Shown one piece after another: positions 40,889 through 43,545 of a stretch of 43,545 bases of DNA (positions within the stretch are counted from its first letter, which is position 1; every line of letters begins with the position of its first letter). The DNA is from Acidimicrobiaceae bacterium (GTDB taxonomy: Bacteria > Actinomycetota > Acidimicrobiia > Acidimicrobiales > Aldehydirespiratoraceae). The DNA is taken from positions 1 through 43,545 of the forward strand of contig JAPPMP010000005.1 of the NCBI GenBank assembly GCA_028819005.1, in the 5' to 3' direction. The notes beneath the pieces are model-generated. The model did not search any database, was not told the DNA's origin, and was given only the letters and a program-made list of their open reading frames with translations. Made by a program: the position numbers and the translations under genes.

Positions 40889-42934
40889 GTGAGCTACCGA
40901 GTTGAAGAGTTGGCCGAAGTTGCCAATGTCGGCGTCGACACGATCCGCTACTACCAGCGCCGCAAGCTGCTCGCACCCCCGACGCGCCAAGGCCGCATAG
41001 CCGTATACAACGACACGCACCTGACCCGCCTGCGTGAAATCCACGACCTCTCCGAACGCGGTTTCACGCTGGCTCAGATCAGAGAACTGTCCACAGGCAA
41101 TGCATCTGGACTTCTTGCCGATCTGGCAGGTCGCAATGCTGCCGACCCTGATCTGGACCGATCCGAACTGGCGCGACGAGCAGAGATCCCCGAGTTCATG
41201 ATCGACGTTGTCGTCGGGGCCGGTCTGATCACTCCCAGCGGCGAGGGTGCTGAGCAGCGGTTCTCACCCGACGCGGTCGAGATGCTCGCCGCGGCTCGCG
41301 TCCTCATTGCCTCGGGTGTGAGTTTCGAAGAGTTGACGGCTCTGGCCATGCGCCATGCCACTCACGTCGAGGACGTCGTCGATGACTCGATCGAACTGTT
41401 CAAACGCCACTCGGATCATCAAGGCGGTGATCGTGACGAACTCGTGGGGTTGCTGGCGCGTCTCGTCCCTGTCGCCTCGGGGCTCGTCGCCCGCCACTTC
41501 GAGCAGACGCTTGTGAGTCGTGCCCTCGCCCGTCTCACCGACGACACCGCCATTGGCGGAGGCACGATCGTCGTCGGAAGGCGGCTCGCGAAACGGCTTG
41601 ATCCCGTCGCGGTGTTCGCTGCGTCGTCCGAACATCACCGGGCTCTCTGGATTCGCCCGGAGTTCGACCTCTCTCTGGTAGCACTCGGCGCGGTCGAGAC
41701 CATCACCCCCATTGGCGACGGACGCTTCTCGGCTGCCTCGGCGGCACGCGCTGCCCTCGCGGCGCGAACCCAACGGGTCGGACCCAGAGACGCTCCCGCG
41801 CCGGTCCTCGTCGGCGGATTCTCGTTCACCTGCGCGGAGCAGTCCGCAGCGCCACCCCCCGAGGGGCAAACCGCAAGCCCTGACTGGTCCGGCTTCCCCG
41901 ACGCGCGTTGGGTGCTCCCGGCGATCACGGTCGTCGACCGCACCGACGGCACTTGGCTGTTGGCCGCCGCCAAAGTGGGAGACGGCGAGGACGAGGCGCG
42001 GGCGACCGCCGCCCTAGATGAGCGCCTCGATGTCTTTGCGGAGGACCTGCCGGCACCCTTGACCAGCCCCTTTGAAGTGGCCGCGGGTGAAGTCGCAGCC
42101 GATGATCAGCACTACCTGAGCCGCATCGGCGATGCGCTTGAGGCGATCGCTGACGATGAGTTTCGCAAGGTGGTTCTGGCGCGGATTCACGAAGAAGCTG
42201 TCGTCGACCCTATTGATGTGCTGCATCGGCTCCGGCATCGCTACCAGAACTGCGCGGTGTTCTCCATTGCAGTCGGCAACCGGCAGTTTCTCGGTGCCAG
42301 CCCCGAGCAGCTCGTTTCGCTTGACGGCCCTGAAGTGCGGACCGAAGCGGTTGCCGGCACGATCAGCACTAGCTCAACCGTTGAGGCTGATGAGAGTCAG
42401 GCCGATGAGAGTCTGGCCGCTGAGTTGATGACTTCTCCCAAGATACGGGCCGAGCACAAGTTCGTGGTCGACGACATCATCGGACGGCTCGAAGTGCTCG
42501 GACTCCAAGGGATGTACAACCCCGAACCGGAGATCATGCGCCTCGCTCGAGTGCAACACCTTCGCACTCCGATATCTGCGCAGGTTCAGCGAAGAGCGGG
42601 TGGCGTAAGTGATATGGACGTGCTGCGTGTCGCCAGTGTGCTGCACCCCACACCTGCAGTTGCAGGCACCCCCACCGAGACGGCTGTCGGCTGGATCCTC
42701 GAACGCGAGGGTTTTGACCGGGGCTGGTACGCGGCGCCTGTCGGCTGGTGTGATCTCGACGGCAACGGAGAGTTGTGCGTCGCGTTGAGGTCCGCATTGG
42801 TGAACGATTCAGCCGCCGTGTTGTTCTCGGGCGCAGGGGTGGTCGCCGAGTCGGTTCCAAGCGACGAGTTGGCCGAGACCGGCGCCAAACTCCGCGCACT
42901 GCTCGATGTGATGGAAACGTCAAGTGGCTGTTGA
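40889..42934 (+). CDS. MerR-type regulator fused to isochorismate synthase (MenF-like)
   Basis: 681 aa from GTG 40889. Residues 1-70 are a MerR winged HTH (YRVEELAEVANVGVDTIRYY, then RIAVYNDTHLTRLREIHDL and GFTLAQIREL). Residues 85-215 are a helical second region with a weaker HTH-like SELARRAEIPEFMIDVV, as in free-standing actinobacterial MerR proteins. From about residue 228 a complete isochorismate synthase follows (DPVAVFAASSEHHRALWIRP, then AVAGTISTSST, LAAELMTSPKIRAEHKFVVD, LHPTPAVAGTPTETA and RGWYAAPVGWCDLDGNGE). The enzyme half converts chorismate to isochorismate, the first step to menaquinone, and menD overlaps its 3' end. The junction near 41540-41570 has no stop or shift. The fusion suggests that pathway flux or a ligand sets transcription of the same operon; the ligand is unknown. 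Confidence 0.88.
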   Translation: MSYRVEELAEVANVGVDTIRYYQRRKLLAPPTRQGRIAVYNDTHLTRLREIHDLSERGFTLAQIRELSTGNASGLLADLAGRNAADPDLDRSELARRAEIPEFMIDVVVGAGLITPSGEGAEQRFSPDAVEMLAAARVLIASGVSFEELTALAMRHATHVEDVVDDSIELFKRHSDHQGGDRDELVGLLARLVPVASGLVARHFEQTLVSRALARLTDDTAIGGGTIVVGRRLAKRLDPVAVFAASSEHHRALWIRPEFDLSLVALGAVETITPIGDGRFSAASAARAALAARTQRVGPRDAPAPVLVGGFSFTCAEQSAAPPPEGQTASPDWSGFPDARWVLPAITVVDRTDGTWLLAAAKVGDGEDEARATAALDERLDVFAEDLPAPLTSPFEVAAGEVAADDQHYLSRIGDALEAIADDEFRKVVLARIHEEAVVDPIDVLHRLRHRYQNCAVFSIAVGNRQFLGASPEQLVSLDGPEVRTEAVAGTISTSSTVEADESQADESLAAELMTSPKIRAEHKFVVDDIIGRLEVLGLQGMYNPEPEIMRLARVQHLRTPISAQVQRRAGGVSDMDVLRVASVLHPTPAVAGTPTETAVGWILEREGFDRGWYAAPVGWCDLDGNGELCVALRSALVNDSAAVLFSGAGVVAESVPSDELAETGAKLRALLDVMETSSGC

Positions 42935-43545
42935 TCCCGTCTACGACACGGTGGCCTCGTTCGCTGCGGGACTGGTGGAACAAGGCGTGACAGACGTGGT
43001 GGTCAGCCCGGGCTCGCGGTCGACTCCATTGACTCTCACCCTGCATGCCCAACCCGGACTCCGTACTTGGATTCAGCTCGACGAACGTTCAGCGGGGTTC
43101 TTTGCGCTCGGCCAGGCCCGTAGAACGGGTAGACCCTCGGTGCTGGTATGCACCTCGGGCACCGCGGCGGCGAACTACTTCCCCGCGGTCATTGAAGCGC
43201 ACCACGCGGGCGTTCCGATGATCGTGTGCACCGCTGACCGCCCCCCGGAGATGCGAGACTGGGGTTCCCCCCAAACCATCGACCAGGTCAAGCTTTATGG
43301 TGCAGCCACCCGTTGGGCGGTCGATCTTGCGGTCGCCGGCGAGTGGTCCGGGGCTCGGGGCCGACTCGTCGCCCATCGTGCGGCGGTCTCTGCGACGGGG
43401 GTCGATCCCGGGCCGGTGCATCTCAACTGGCCCCTGCGCGAACCGTTGGAACCAGTCGCCGACGTCCCCGTGGTTTACGCGCGTGCAGCCGGCGGTCACG
43501 CCGTCGGGGTTCCGGCTATGCCCGGCGACAGCATCGCAGCCGGCG
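42924..43545 (+). CDS. menD: MenD, SEPHCHC synthase (partial, runs off the right edge)
   Basis: The first 207 codons of a ThDP-dependent MenD, which joins isochorismate and 2-oxoglutarate. Family motifs are VVSPGSRSTPL, QLDERSAGFFALG (with the catalytic Glu region), VCTSGTAAANYFPAVIEA, TADRPPEMRD and QTIDQ. The GTG at 42924 overlaps the end of the isochorismate synthase gene by eleven bases, so the two consecutive menaquinone steps are translationally coupled. The C-terminal ThDP domain is outside the window. Confidence 0.93.
   Translation, partial: MAVDPVYDTVASFAAGLVEQGVTDVVVSPGSRSTPLTLTLHAQPGLRTWIQLDERSAGFFALGQARRTGRPSVLVCTSGTAAANYFPAVIEAHHAGVPMIVCTADRPPEMRDWGSPQTIDQVKLYGAATRWAVDLAVAGEWSGARGRLVAHRAAVSATGVDPGPVHLNWPLREPLEPVADVPVVYARAAGGHAVGVPAMPGDSIAAG

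Overview
The window is a gene-dense, roughly 60% G+C chromosomal segment that looks like a free-living actinobacterium, most likely of the Acidimicrobiia type. Supporting this are a DUF3039 protein, a DM13 protein, an actinobacterial-style UvrD helicase with an N-terminal CxxC motif, an AddA/AddB-like helicase-nuclease pair, OmpR/histidine-kinase signalling, a menaquinone operon and several acyl-CoA enzymes. No rRNA, tRNA, CRISPR array or intact insertion sequence was seen. The taxonomic placement is inference from gene content.

Layout. 1-457: left edge, the N-terminus of a probable secreted protein whose frame is broken at a nine-C tract. 458-5409 (minus): an apparent operon of a TIGR04255-like protein, an XRE-HTH antitoxin-like protein, a HicA-like toxin-type protein with no ATG/GTG/TTG start, and a UvrD helicase. 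5528-10001: MFS exporter, short 3-hydroxyacyl-CoA dehydrogenase, DM13 protein, PAP2 phosphatase, small membrane protein and DUF3039 protein. 10057-16198: molybdopterin oxidoreductase, RarD-like transporter, alpha/beta hydrolase and acetoacetyl-CoA synthetase. 16292-23593: ABC exporter cassette, ABC-F ATPase with surE, and a two-component system. 23709-25648: an aminotransferase interrupted by one amber codon, overlapping an omega-amidase-like nitrilase. 25651-32099: two acyl-CoA ligases, an enoyl-CoA hydratase, PsuG and a cytochrome P450. 32096-33000: gene debris (transposase-like tail, SRPBCC fragment, sigma region-2-only protein). 33005-39521: addA/addB-like pair. 39562-40685: NYN protein and a VapBC pair. 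40820-43545: a MerR regulator fused to isochorismate synthase, followed by menD, which runs off the right edge.

Two features stand out. First, the menaquinone branch-point enzyme carries its own complete-looking MerR-type regulator at its N-terminus, and its promoter has two GAGT-N4-ACTC dyads directly against a TATAAT box. Second, most genes that head a transcription unit have a TANNNT hexamer 5-8 bases before the start codon and no Shine-Dalgarno sequence. That pattern indicates widespread leaderless transcription, and it resolves several start sites.

The most system-like accessory locus is the TIGR04255 / HTH-antitoxin / HicA-like trio. Its third gene is missed by start-codon-based gene calling because the open frame begins directly after the antitoxin stop codon, in the same frame, without a canonical start.
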